Shown: positions 7,736 through 16,524, counted from the first letter of the stretch. The stretch is 27,501 bases of DNA from CAYUBI01 sp964443005 (GCA_964443005.1 CAYUBI010000018.1:1-27501), one strand, 5' to 3'. Numbers and translations: made by a program. The notes: a model not told the origin generated them from the letters alone.

Positions 7736-8116
7736 TTATCGAGAGTAATCGTCATTAAATCGTTCAATATCATCTTCACCAAAATAATCACCTGTTTGAA
7801 TTTCGATAAAAACTAAATCCGATTTCCCTATATTTGCAATACGGTGTTTTGCTTGTCGTGGAATATCAATTGTTTCACCTTTTTCCATTACAATTTCTTG
7901 TTCATTAAGCGTTACTCTTGCTTTTCCCTTATGAATAAACCAATGCTCATCCCTTTTTTGATGAAGTTGCAAACTTAGTCGCTGGTCTTTTTTAACGGTA
8001 ATCCGTTTAACTTTAATATCTGCTTCATTAGCTAAAACTACGTAAATACCCCAAGGACGTTCGCCAACAGATACTAGGTATTCAGCTTGATATTCATCAT
8101 CATGGTTTTTTTTCAT
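7736..8116 (-). CDS. Cupin of the mannose-6-phosphate isomerase / mannose-1-phosphate guanylyltransferase C-terminal type
   Basis: A single-domain protein of 126 residues, using the ATG at 8116. That start has GGAG upstream and begins MKKNHDDEYQ; a longer upstream frame adds only residues overlapping wecB. The sequence contains ERPWGIYVVL, RLSLQLHQKRDEHW (cupin metal-binding His/Glu set), GKARVTL, GETIDIPRQAKHRI and IQTGDYFGEDDIERF. All are hallmarks of the type II phosphomannose isomerase domain that normally forms the C-terminus of ManC/AlgA. Here the nucleotidyltransferase half is absent. It probably interconverts mannose-6-phosphate and fructose-6-phosphate for GDP-mannose supply, but activity of a stand-alone domain is an inference. 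It overlaps the end of wecB by 17 bases. Confidence 0.82.
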   Translation of the reverse strand: MKKNHDDEYQAEYLVSVGERPWGIYVVLANEADIKVKRITVKKDQRLSLQLHQKRDEHWFIHKGKARVTLNEQEIVMEKGETIDIPRQAKHRIANIGKSDLVFIEIQTGDYFGEDDIERFNDDYSR

Positions 8117-9242
8117 AAAAATGCTCCATAAATATTTTAACAATTCGTTGAGAAGTTTGTCCATCTCCATAAGGATTGACTGCTTGGGCCATGGAATGAT
8201 AATGAATAGGATCATTTAGCAAGCGAACAGCTTCTGTGACAATGGATTTTTGCGATGTACCAACCAATTTAGCTGTTCCTGCTTCTACACCTTCCATACG
8301 TTCAGTCACTTCGCGCATAACTAATACTGGTTTGCCCAGCGAAGGTGCCTCTTCCTGAATTCCACCCGAATCCGTTAGTACAAATGTGCATTTTTTCATT
8401 AGCCACAGTAAATAAGGATAGGGTAGTGGATCAATCAGATGCATATTGGTAACGTTATTTAACATACTAAATACAGGTTTTTGAACATTAGGATTCAGGT
8501 GCACAGGATAAACAATCTCAACATTAGGATGATGCAGTGCAATTTCACATAAGGCTTTACAAATATTTTCAAATGGTTCACCAAAACTTTCTCGTCGATG
8601 GCCAGTTACCAAAATTATTCGATGATCAGGCTTCAAAAAATTAAAAAAATCAACATAAGACGTTTCATTGTTTTTTTGGAGTAGTTCCAATCCCCATAAC
8701 AGCGCGTCAATAACTGTGTTGCCAACATTCCATACATTAGTGGTAATTCCTTCTCGAGCTAAACTGGCAACTGCTTGCTGCGTAGGTGCAAAATGAAAAT
8801 CCGCGATATGTCCGGTCATTGTGCGATTAAGTTCTTCAGGAAAAGGTGAATATTTAACGCCACTTCGCAATCCAGCTTCAAGATGGGCTACCTTAATCTT
8901 TTTATAATATCCAGCTAATGCGCCAATAAACGTAGTTGTAGTATCTCCTTGAACAAAAATAATATCTGGTTTTATGTTTTCGAGAACTTGTTCAAGTTTT
9001 TTTAACCCTATACTTGTAATATCAAATAACGTTTGGTTTGTCACCATCATATTTAAGTCTATATCTGGAACAATATCAAAAAAATCTAGAATTTGGTCCA
9101 ACATCTGCCGATGCTGCCCTGTAACACATACTTTAACTGTAAAATAGCCAGGAATTTCCTGAAATGCATGAATCAAAGGTGCCATTTTTATGGCTTCTGG
9201 TCGTGTTCCAAAGATAAATAAAATTGTTTGCGGCAGCTTCAT
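8100..9242 (-). CDS. wecB: UDP-N-acetylglucosamine 2-epimerase (non-hydrolysing)
   Basis: A 380-residue protein, the expected length. It interconverts UDP-GlcNAc and UDP-ManNAc in the cytoplasm for surface polysaccharide synthesis. The family motifs are all present: FGTRPEAIKMAPLI (Arg14, Lys19), VQGDTTT (Asp100), HLEAGLRSG (Glu122), FPEELNR, GNTVIDAL, VTGHRRESFGEPFENI (His215), YPVHLNPNV and LTDSGGIQEEAPSLGKPVL, the last forming the UDP-binding loop. The ATG follows immediately after the stop of the glycoside hydrolase gene, with no gap, so the two are translationally coupled. With the following cupin it forms a small sugar-nucleotide module. Confidence 0.93.
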   Translation of the reverse strand: MKLPQTILFIFGTRPEAIKMAPLIHAFQEIPGYFTVKVCVTGQHRQMLDQILDFFDIVPDIDLNMMVTNQTLFDITSIGLKKLEQVLENIKPDIIFVQGDTTTTFIGALAGYYKKIKVAHLEAGLRSGVKYSPFPEELNRTMTGHIADFHFAPTQQAVASLAREGITTNVWNVGNTVIDALLWGLELLQKNNETSYVDFFNFLKPDHRIILVTGHRRESFGEPFENICKALCEIALHHPNVEIVYPVHLNPNVQKPVFSMLNNVTNMHLIDPLPYPYLLWLMKKCTFVLTDSGGIQEEAPSLGKPVLVMREVTERMEGVEAGTAKLVGTSQKSIVTEAVRLLNDPIHYHSMAQAVNPYGDGQTSQRIVKIFMEHFYEKKP

Positions 9243-11345
9243 TTATAATCCTGTTTTTAAAGCATTAATCAGACCAACATCTGGAACTGCTCCATCAAAT
9301 AATCCAAAAATATCCAGTCGTTTTCCCCCGTAATTTTTATATGTATGATAAGTCCAATGTGTGGTTGTATTATTTAAAATGTCTACCATATCCGTTACAT
9401 ATTGAATTTGATCTGTAGGAGAATTACTAGGTGAAGTGAATCCCGCTAACCGTGAAGGATTTGTTACCCCAAATTCACCGCAAAATATAGGTACAGTTTT
9501 TGACGAAGCCCACGCAGTATAATAATTCTGAATCATTGATTGGAGATATGTTTTATCAATGAGATGATTAATTTTAAAGACATCAAGGCCTAAAGATACA
9601 GCATAAGCCGTATTATTTGTAATTTTCACTTTAGCTCGAACCCGGTATTCGTAACCAGTTTCAATTGGAGTATATTCTCCACTTTGTTTCCAATTAGCCC
9701 ATGCACCTACTGCTGCCCAATTAGCAGCACTTCCATCTATTTTTAAAGCACCTGATCCTAAATCGCCATTTGCATCACCTGCGCCATCCCAAGTAAATGT
9801 TACACCAGATGTACCTGGATCATTGACTGAAAACCAAGCTTGAGTTTGTACTGGGACAATTGGATCACTCCAATTATTATAAAACTTTGAAATAGTAAAA
9901 TGCGAATTTTTAACAGATATCAATTGGGTTATTGCTGAACCTTTAACTCGTTTTTCAAGTATTACATCATCATACCAAACTTGTCCGTTTAAACCGCCAC
10001 TCGATAACCCAATATTAAAAACATAACTTCCATTATCAAAATTTGTTCCTGTACAAGTATTTTTAACAATACAATCTGTATTTGTTGTAAAATCAACCCA
10101 ATTTCCAACTAATTCTTGCCAGCCATTTGCATTTGGTGCTGGCGTAATTTTCCAATATGGATTCGCATAATATCCGCTAATATATCCGCCTACACCATTA
10201 TCTGCCATAGCATAATCTCCATTAGGATAAATTGCACCTAAAGACGGCGGATCATCCAGGAAAATTGCACCTTGGTGAGTAAAGGGAAATGGCTGATACC
10301 AATGATATTCATAAACAATATTTGTGTCAGATAATTTTGAAAAAGCACCTGAAATATTGTGATATGATGCTGTTTGATTACCATATTTTGTAACTGGATC
10401 GCTCACAAATATCACATGAGAGTCCGCATTAGCACGGATTGTAGAAATAATTGCCGAATATTTTGCATACATATCTGATTCTTTGAACCCAGACCAGCAA
10501 TTAGTTTCATTGATTAAATCATACCCTGCAATGATTGGCTCGGATTTATATCGCGAAGAAATTAAATTCCAAAATTTAAGAACATCATATTTTGAAGCAC
10601 CCCGATAAAACCCATCTTCTGTTCCTTGTTTATATTGAACAGATGTACCAAAATAATGTAAATTAAGAATAATATAAACATGGTAGGTGCGGGCTAGCAT
10701 GATTTGTTGATCTAAATAATTAAAAAATGCAGTTTTATTCGCATCACTTAACCAATAATATTGGATATAAAATCGAACAACATTACAGCCCATATTTTTA
10801 ATGTTTTGATAATCAATATCCGTTAAATTGTAAATAGAGGCTGCGATATCTGCTGGATTAACTAAATCATATACACCATTTGCCAAACCCAAACCACGCA
10901 GCGGGATTACAACTCCTTTTTGGTTTTTTACTTGAGAGCCTGAAACAACCAATAAATCATCATTATTTGGCATTGTAAAAGTCAAACTTATATAAGTTAA
11001 TTGACCCGAAATAGAAACTGTTGACCCCGCATAAGCTAATAAAGCATTGCCAGTTGTAAAACCCTTTGCACCCATATTCCATGTTCCATCATTCAATCGT
11101 AACGTCGATATTGCCTGGTTTCCACTAATAATTGCATTTGCAGTCACAAACATTGAACCTTGCCTAGCTTCAATTACAACAGAAGATATATTGGCAGAAA
11201 CACCCGCAACCGAGACATCAATAGAGCGAGATTGTGGCACGCCACCCGATTGAGTTGAACCACAACCTGTTAAGAGAAATGCAACCAAAAGAATCCAAAC
11301 TATTGAAAAAATTCTAACTAATTTTTGCAAATTTAAATGAATCAT
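9243..11345 (-). CDS. Lipoprotein glycoside hydrolase of GH5 (cellulase) type with an internal beta-sandwich insert
   Basis: A 700-residue protein. A signal peptide ends in the lipobox LLTGC (Cys28), so it is probably anchored to the membrane as a lipoprotein. Residues 40-130 look like a beta domain. The GH5-type barrel follows: VIPLRGLGLANGVYD, NVVRFYIQYYWL, IILNLHY, then GYDLINETN with Glu280 as likely acid/base, VYEYHWY, and IFCGEFGV with Glu624 as likely nucleophile. Between HWY and the nucleophile lies an unusually long stretch (about 375-600) with carbohydrate-binding-module features such as QVWYDDVILEKR and GYEYRVRAKVKI. It would hydrolyse a beta-glucan or related polysaccharide; the substrate is uncertain. 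The start overlaps the DAHP synthase stop by one base (TAATG). Confidence 0.82.
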   Translation of the reverse strand: MIHLNLQKLVRIFSIVWILLVAFLLTGCGSTQSGGVPQSRSIDVSVAGVSANISSVVIEARQGSMFVTANAIISGNQAISTLRLNDGTWNMGAKGFTTGNALLAYAGSTVSISGQLTYISLTFTMPNNDDLLVVSGSQVKNQKGVVIPLRGLGLANGVYDLVNPADIAASIYNLTDIDYQNIKNMGCNVVRFYIQYYWLSDANKTAFFNYLDQQIMLARTYHVYIILNLHYFGTSVQYKQGTEDGFYRGASKYDVLKFWNLISSRYKSEPIIAGYDLINETNCWSGFKESDMYAKYSAIISTIRANADSHVIFVSDPVTKYGNQTASYHNISGAFSKLSDTNIVYEYHWYQPFPFTHQGAIFLDDPPSLGAIYPNGDYAMADNGVGGYISGYYANPYWKITPAPNANGWQELVGNWVDFTTNTDCIVKNTCTGTNFDNGSYVFNIGLSSGGLNGQVWYDDVILEKRVKGSAITQLISVKNSHFTISKFYNNWSDPIVPVQTQAWFSVNDPGTSGVTFTWDGAGDANGDLGSGALKIDGSAANWAAVGAWANWKQSGEYTPIETGYEYRVRAKVKITNNTAYAVSLGLDVFKINHLIDKTYLQSMIQNYYTAWASSKTVPIFCGEFGVTNPSRLAGFTSPSNSPTDQIQYVTDMVDILNNTTTHWTYHTYKNYGGKRLDIFGLFDGAVPDVGLINALKTGL

Positions 11346-12373
11346 TATAGCATTTCAGCAAGTTCTCGAACCAACCGTTCAGTGCCTTCCCATCCCAAAC
11401 ACGGATCTGTAATTGATTTGCCGAATTCGTTTCCATTAATAGGCTGAGCACCGTCTAAGAGATAGCTTTCGATCATTAATCCTTTAATCATATCTGATAA
11501 TTCACGACACTGTTGGCGACTTCGCATCACTTCTTTTGCAATACGCGACTGTTGATCAAATTTTTTTCCAGAATTTGCATGATTAACATCAATAATTAAT
11601 GTAGAATTTTTCAAGGTGCGTTTGCGATATTTTTCAGCAATTTGAATCAAATCTTCATAATGATAATTCGGCACATTTTCGCCATTTCGATTAATCGCAC
11701 CCCGAAGAATTCCATGAGTTAACGTATTGCCAGATGTACTGACTTCCTTACCATTATAGATAAATATATGAGCTAATTGGCCTGCTAAAACGGAATTCAA
11801 CATAACATCAATATCACCACTCGTTGGGTTTTTCATTCCAACTGGAATATCTAGCCCACTAACTGTTAATCGATGTTGTTGATTTTCAACAGAGCGTGCT
11901 CCAATTGCAACATAACTTAATAAATCATCTAAATAGGGATAATTTTCAGGATAAAGCATTTCATCAGCTGCTGCTAAATGAGATATTTCTAAACTACGAA
12001 GATGTAAGCGACGAATAGCCTGAATGCCCTCAGCCATATTCGATTGTTTTTGAGGATCAGGCTGATGAATCATGCCTTTGTATCCTTCGCCAGTTGTACG
12101 GGGCTTATTGGTATATAATCTAGGAATCAATAATAATTTTTCTTTAACTAAGTCTTGTAACTGTGCCAGTCGATTTACATATTCACACACAGCTTCTTCC
12201 TGATCTGCTGAACAAGGGCCAATAACAAGTAAAAACAAATCGGATTGCCGGGTAAATACTTCCATAATTTTTTTATCATATTTGCGTTTAATTGCACTTA
12301 AATGCGCAGGAACTGGCATTGCTACCTTAATTTCATCAGGGGTTGGTAAGGAACGAACATATGTAAACGCCAC
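11345..12373 (-). CDS. aroG: 3-deoxy-7-phosphoheptulonate (DAHP) synthase, AroF/G/H type
   Basis: A 342-residue enzyme catalysing the first step of the shikimate pathway, from PEP and erythrose-4-phosphate to DAHP. Type I-alpha motifs are clear: VIGPCSAD with metal-ligand Cys54, LYTNKPRTTGEGYKG (Lys90, Arg92), GARSVENQQHR, SGLDIPVGMKNPTSG, DVNHANSGKK and MIESYL. It starts at a GTG, supported by GGAGG at good spacing in the 45-base gap after holA. Length matches the E. coli paralogues (about 350). Which amino acid inhibits it (AroF, G or H) cannot be read with confidence, so the symbol names the family. It leads directly into the glycoside hydrolase gene. Confidence 0.9.
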   Translation of the reverse strand: MAFTYVRSLPTPDEIKVAMPVPAHLSAIKRKYDKKIMEVFTRQSDLFLLVIGPCSADQEEAVCEYVNRLAQLQDLVKEKLLLIPRLYTNKPRTTGEGYKGMIHQPDPQKQSNMAEGIQAIRRLHLRSLEISHLAAADEMLYPENYPYLDDLLSYVAIGARSVENQQHRLTVSGLDIPVGMKNPTSGDIDVMLNSVLAGQLAHIFIYNGKEVSTSGNTLTHGILRGAINRNGENVPNYHYEDLIQIAEKYRKRTLKNSTLIIDVNHANSGKKFDQQSRIAKEVMRSRQQCRELSDMIKGLMIESYLLDGAQPINGNEFGKSITDPCLGWEGTERLVRELAEML

Positions 12374-12406
12374 TGCAATCCTCCAAAATATTTCTTTTTA
12401 TGTTTT

Positions 12407-12435
12407 AGTATAACAGTCTTATTGCATCCGCTCAA
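12407..12435 (-). promoter_or_regulatory. Candidate internal promoter for the DAHP synthase and downstream genes
   Basis: On the minus strand, TTGAGC (12435-12430), a 17-base spacer and TATACT (12412-12407) lie at the end of holA. A start near 12400 gives a 27-base leader with GGAGG before the GTG at 12373. This would allow separate expression of the aroG-GH5-wecB-cupin-rnhC part. Confidence 0.5.
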
Positions 12436-13381
12436 TAAGAACCATTTCTATGCCTAAAGTGGGATCAATAAGTCCAGACTTAACTTGATAATCTAACTCA
12501 ACCAAACTTAAAAATAATTTTTTTAAACAATCAATTTTCCATGCAGTTGTTTGTTTTTTGCAATGTTCAATATATTTTGGATTTTTCTTTAATATCCCTG
12601 CAATTTCTGCTGTTTTTTTGCCATGATTCAGCATATCTTTTAACACTAATAAAAATCTAACTTGAGATAACAAAAACCCCAGTAACATAAAAAATTCTTC
12701 ACCATTTTCAAGAAGATTACCAACAATATCAAGGGTTAATTTAGCTTTTTTATTATGTAAGGACGCAATCAAATCAAACGTTGAATATTGCCCACGAGTT
12801 ATCAATGACCTAACTGCTTTTTCCGTAATGATTGTTGCAGAACCAATATACGTTTGACATTTCGATAGTTCACTATCGAGTTGTTGTAAATTGTTTCCAA
12901 CTAACTCAGCCAATATATTTGCTGCTGCATACTCGATTTCAACTTTACGCTGACGACAATTATCTTGGATAAACTGAATTATGCGCTCCGATTCCCAAGG
13001 TGCAAAAGCTTTGCATTCTTTTTCTTCAAGTAATGGTTTCAAATCTTTAAACCATTTTTGACGTCGATCAATTTCTTTTATATATGCAAAAACAACATGC
13101 GTAGCTGGATCTCGTGTTAAAAGAGTATTAATTAATATCGGAATTATTGTTTCATCTTTAGGGAAATAATCATATAACACAACTAATTTTTGTTCGCACA
13201 AAAAAGGTTGCGATGAAATGGACTGAACTACTGCTTCCAACGAAGCATCATTATAAAGCTTATCTAATCCAAAAGCTTCAGTTCCAGGAACAACAACTTC
13301 TTGTATTTTTTGTTTAATATATTGCGCAATAAGATATTTTTCATCACCATATAAAAAAAGACAACTCTGATTTTTATTCAT
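12419..13381 (-). CDS. holA: DNA polymerase III subunit delta
   Basis: A 320-residue protein, close to the family length. Delta is the clamp-loader wrench that opens the beta sliding clamp. The N-terminus (CLFLYGDEKYLIAQYIKQ) matches the HolA start. Further matches are the QPFLCEQKLVVLYDY segment (clamp-binding region), a lid-like APWESERIIQFIQDN, NNLQQLDSELSKCQ, and the all-helical C-terminal domain ending IDPTLGIEMVLIERM. No intact Walker A is seen, as expected for delta. Its ATG overlaps the stop of the upstream hydrolase gene (ATGA), which indicates coupling. Confidence 0.9.
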   Translation of the reverse strand: MNKNQSCLFLYGDEKYLIAQYIKQKIQEVVVPGTEAFGLDKLYNDASLEAVVQSISSQPFLCEQKLVVLYDYFPKDETIIPILINTLLTRDPATHVVFAYIKEIDRRQKWFKDLKPLLEEKECKAFAPWESERIIQFIQDNCRQRKVEIEYAAANILAELVGNNLQQLDSELSKCQTYIGSATIITEKAVRSLITRGQYSTFDLIASLHNKKAKLTLDIVGNLLENGEEFFMLLGFLLSQVRFLLVLKDMLNHGKKTAEIAGILKKNPKYIEHCKKQTTAWKIDCLKKLFLSLVELDYQVKSGLIDPTLGIEMVLIERMQ

Positions 13382-13983
13382 CGCTTATGGATTTTTTTTT
13401 CACGCCCAATTGTTGATGATTGTCCGTGACCTGGATAAATTTGATCAGCATCTGGTAATACAAATAATTTTTTAATAGAATTTAACAAATCCACAGGTGA
13501 CCCTTTCCATAAATCCGTACGACCAATATCGCCGTTCGCAAATAGAGTATCGCCTGTAAAAATATGATGATCTAAACAAAAAGAAACTGACCCGGGTGAA
13601 TGCCCAGGCGTGCACATCACAGTGAGTGATAATTCATCATTTTTCAAGATTTTGCCTTCTTGAAGCCACGTTACATCAGAAATTGTTGGGAATGGTCGCC
13701 CTAAATAATACTGCCATAATTCACCGTTAAGCATATCACCATCTGCTGGATGAATATACACTGGAATAGAAAATCGCTGTTGAAGTTGTGTTACTGCCTC
13801 AATATGATCATAATGGCCATGCGTTAAAAGAATAGAATAAGGCGTCCATTTTTTACGTACTAATTCCGTATAAATTGCTGTTTCATTGGCTCCTGGATCA
13901 ATAATCCATGCATTTCCCGAATCACTAGCTATTAAATAGCAATTTGTTTGAATTTCACCAACGACAACTACGGAAATATCCAT
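13378..13983 (-). CDS. Metallo-beta-lactamase-fold hydrolase (glyoxalase II-like)
   Basis: A 201-residue protein with the complete binuclear metal-site set: LLTHGHYDH (His55, His57, Asp59, His60), TPGHSPGS (His128), FTGDTLF (Asp145) and YPGHG (His186). It is of the YcbL/hydroxyacylglutathione-hydrolase-like type: short, with a TIGREKK ending and without the longer glutathione-binding C-terminal domain of classical GloB. It probably hydrolyses a thioester, but the substrate is unknown. It lies 14 bases after yebC and overlaps holA by four bases. Confidence 0.88.
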   Translation of the reverse strand: MDISVVVVGEIQTNCYLIASDSGNAWIIDPGANETAIYTELVRKKWTPYSILLTHGHYDHIEAVTQLQQRFSIPVYIHPADGDMLNGELWQYYLGRPFPTISDVTWLQEGKILKNDELSLTVMCTPGHSPGSVSFCLDHHIFTGDTLFANGDIGRTDLWKGSPVDLLNSIKKLFVLPDADQIYPGHGQSSTIGREKKIHKR

Positions 13984-13997
13984 TAAAACAAACTCAT

Positions 13998-14762
13998 TTA
14001 ATTATCATTGCCATAAATGCGTTCCAACTCGTCATCCGAAATAATATGATTACCATATACTTGCTGAACATCCTCCGTATCTTCAAGTAAATCAATTAAT
14101 TTAAGAATTTTTTCCGCATCAGAACCCCGAACATCTACTTTGTTTTCTGCAATTAATGATAATTCCGCTCGTTCAAAAGAAATTTTATTTTTTTCTAAAG
14201 AGTTTGCAACAGCATGGAGCTTTTCAATTGGCGTAATAATATCAAAGGAGCCATCGGAATGAGTCAAAATATCTTCAGCACCTGCATCAATGGTTATTTC
14301 CATTAATTTGTCTTCTGTTGTAATATCTGCAGCTACTGAAATAATACCTTTATGTGCAAACATATAAGCAACAGAACCTGGTGTTGCCATTTTACCCCCA
14401 GCTTTTGTAATGACACTTTTTACATTAGGTAATGTTCGGTTACGATTATCTGTTGCTACATTAACGATTAGTGCAACTCCAGCTGGAGCATAGGCTTCAT
14501 AGGAAATTTCTTCCAAGCTGCTGCCATCCATTTTGCTAACAGCCTTATCAATCGCACGTTGAATATTGTCATTGGGCATATTTACCGATTTTGCTCGAAG
14601 AATCGCAAATCGAAGACGACTATTCATTTCTTCATCTGCGCCACCACCTGATTTTACAGCAATAATAATTTCATTAACTGCTTTAGTAAATTCTTGACCT
14701 TTTTTAGCGTCTTGTTTTCCTTTTCGTACTTTTATATTTGCCCATTTACTGTGACCTGACAT
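13998..14762 (-). CDS. yebC: YebC/PmpR-family protein
   Basis: A 254-residue protein starting MSGHSKWANIKVRKGKQDAK, the diagnostic YebC N-terminus. Other family segments follow: RAKSVNMPNDNIQRAI, YEAYAPAGVALIV, DNRNRT, GSVAYMF and the acidic C-terminal LIDLLEDTEDVQQVYGN. A GAGGTG ribosome binding site precedes the ATG. The family has been described both as DNA-binding regulators (PmpR) and, more recently, as translation factors that relieve ribosome stalling. The sequence does not decide between them. It is 48 bases downstream of the acetyltransferase gene. Confidence 0.95.
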   Translation of the reverse strand: MSGHSKWANIKVRKGKQDAKKGQEFTKAVNEIIIAVKSGGGADEEMNSRLRFAILRAKSVNMPNDNIQRAIDKAVSKMDGSSLEEISYEAYAPAGVALIVNVATDNRNRTLPNVKSVITKAGGKMATPGSVAYMFAHKGIISVAADITTEDKLMEITIDAGAEDILTHSDGSFDIITPIEKLHAVANSLEKNKISFERAELSLIAENKVDVRGSDAEKILKLIDLLEDTEDVQQVYGNHIISDDELERIYGNDN

Positions 14763-14810
14763 AGTTTCACCTCAAGTAAAAATTTAAAAATACCCACACA
14801 CTATGCGCTA

Positions 14811-15263
14811 TTATAACACTTTCATAAACGCAATTTCATCACAATCTGGAAATTTGGGGCAATGAATGCATTCTGTCCATATTTTATGAGGCAATACCTG
14901 CTTTTCAACTTGTTCAAAGCCACATTTTACAAAAAATTCAGGTTTATACGTTAATGCAAAAATACGCTTTACACCTAAGATTTTTAAATCATCTGTGCCT
15001 ACACTCATGAGCTGCTTGCCAATACCTTGTTTTTGATAAGCATCATGAACAACCAATGAGCGAACTTCTGCAAGATCGTCCCACGTAGTTGAAAAAGAAG
15101 CACACGCTACTAGCTTTTCTTTTTCTTCTACAACATAAAAACTACGAATGGTTTCATAAATATTACTAAGAGAGCGAGGAAGCATTTCGCCTTGATCAGC
15201 AAAAGCATTAATTAGTTGTTGAATGGGTTTTGCATCAAACAGCGTAGCTTTTCTAGTTTTCAT
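14811..15263 (-). CDS. GNAT-family N-acetyltransferase (short ArgA-like)
   Basis: A 150-residue single GNAT domain. The acetyl-CoA-binding motif A appears as VRSLVVHDAYQKQGIGKQLM (R/Q-x-x-G-x-G/A), followed by the beta-5/helix-4 segment FALTYKPEFFVKCGFEQV. The C-terminus has the Cys-bearing signature IWTECIHCPKFPDCDEIAF, typical of short stand-alone enzymes annotated as N-acetylglutamate synthase-like. Acetylation of glutamate for arginine synthesis is therefore plausible but unproven; there is no arginine gene nearby. It is the first gene of the long minus-strand run ending with rnhC, and its leader carries the 18-base dyad at 15270-15287. Confidence 0.85.
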   Translation of the reverse strand: MKTRKATLFDAKPIQQLINAFADQGEMLPRSLSNIYETIRSFYVVEEKEKLVACASFSTTWDDLAEVRSLVVHDAYQKQGIGKQLMSVGTDDLKILGVKRIFALTYKPEFFVKCGFEQVEKQVLPHKIWTECIHCPKFPDCDEIAFMKVL

Positions 15264-15269
15264 AATGGG

Positions 15270-15287
15270 TTAATAAGTCCTTATTAA
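15270..15287. promoter_or_regulatory. Perfect 8-bp inverted repeat in the acetyltransferase leader
   Basis: TTAATAAG-TC-CTTATTAA lies six bases before the GNAT start codon on the minus strand. A two-base spacer is too short for an RNA hairpin loop, so a dimeric repressor site is more likely than an attenuator. It also includes the only AAGGA-like ribosome binding site candidate for the gene, so a bound protein could block initiation. Confidence 0.4.
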
Positions 15288-15362
15288 TAAAACGTCATGA
15301 TAAAAGTATTTTCGCATATTTTAACAAAGAAATATATGCTACGAGGAAACAGCGACTGTTAA

Positions 15363-16310
15363 CTAGGCAACATTGCTTTTATACAAATACTTTTGAAAAT
15401 CAATGAACGATTTTCGTATTTTATCAACGTCGGCCAGTTTAATCTTAATTTTTTGCTTCCGGCCTTCTGGCAGATCCGATGGTTCACCCAAAGGTTTCGG
15501 TTTCCGCTGTTCTTTGGGCTTAAATGGCTTTGGATCAGATATCACTTCTTCGGGCTCCCCATCCCACTCAGGATCGGAAAAGTGGTGGTACGCATCCACA
15601 AAATCATAAATCGTAAAGAATTCTTTGCCATCAAATAATCGTGTTCCGCGGCCAATGATCTGTTTAAATTCGATCATCGAATTCACCGGCCGTAATAAAA
15701 CAATATTTCGAACATTCCTAGCATCCACACCTGTAGAGAGCTTCTGCGAGGTAGTAAGAATAGTCAGGATAGTTTTTTCATTATCTTGAAAATCACGTAG
15801 ATATTCGTCGCCCAGTAATCCATCATTCGCCGTCACTCTGACACAATATTCTGGATGTCGACTATTCTTGAACTGATTCACAAGATCACGAATAAGCGCC
15901 GCATGCGCCTGGGTAGAACAAAACACGATAGATTTCTCATGTTGATCTATCTCTGAAAGGAAAACTTGAACTCTTTTTTGTTCCCGTTCTACAATTTCAA
16001 TCGTACGATTAAAATCAGGTTCCTTATAAATTTTCCCTTCCTCTATTTCTCCTTCGACAAGAAAATCATCTGACGTGTAGACATATTCATCCAAGGTGGT
16101 TTTAATACGTTTGACCTTAAAGGGTGTTAAGTAGCCATCGTTGATGCCGTCCTTAAGAGAATAAATATAGACAGGATCACCAAAATAACGATAGGTATTC
16201 ACGTTCTCTTGTCGCCTTGGAGTAGCGGTGAGCCCCAACTGAACAGCAGGCGAAAAATACTCCAGGATTCCGTGCCAATTTCCTTCGTCGTTGGCGCCGC
16301 CTCGATGGCA
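15363..16310 (-). pseudogene. hsdR: hsdR remnant (type I restriction subunit, truncated at both ends)
   Basis: About 315 residues of a type I restriction endonuclease motor subunit (normally roughly 800). It opens inside the Walker B/DEAH-type motif: the remnant begins CHRGGANDEGNW, where intact relatives have DECHRG. Retained helicase motifs are GLTATPRR (III), IVFCSTQAHA (IV), TTSQKLSTGVDARNV (V) and QIIGRGTR (VI). The N-terminal nuclease and Walker A regions are gone. The C-terminus stops soon after KIKIKLAD, without the helical domain that contacts HsdM/HsdS. The upstream sequence is a piece of hsdS joined out of frame. An ATG-initiated frame from 16349 could express a fragment, but it cannot be a working translocase. 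Confidence 0.85.
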
Positions 16311-16524
16311 CAAGCACATCGCCAACTCTAATAAACTTTTCAGGAGCAACTTTTTTTAAGGAATGATTGTGTCTTCTTGCAAGGTCATAACTTACAACAT
16401 GATCTCTTACGCATTTCTGGTTAACAATCAGAACACCTGATTGTTCAGTATAAGCAGGCGATACACCACAGTTGACTAGTTCACAAACTTCTCCAAGTTT
16501 TTTTGTTTTCCAGCTTGGATTCAT
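16311..16524 (-). pseudogene. hsdS: hsdS remnant (type I specificity subunit, first ~70 residues)
   Basis: The frame opens with MNPSWKTKKLGEVCELV, a standard start of a specificity subunit target-recognition domain, and continues to FIRVGDVLVP, where hsdS identity ends. About 70 of the usual 400 or more residues remain. From about 16310 the same strand continues as internal hsdR sequence in a different frame, so the reading frame runs on as nonsense to a stop at 16177. The ATG overlaps the preceding BRO-type gene stop (ATGA), preserving the original operon arrangement. Without both recognition domains no DNA specificity is possible. Confidence 0.82.

Noticed and set aside
8117..8215. 33-codon N-terminal extension of the cupin gene
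   Set aside because: It overlaps wecB and has no family similarity; the ATG at 8116 has GGAG upstream and begins the conserved domain.
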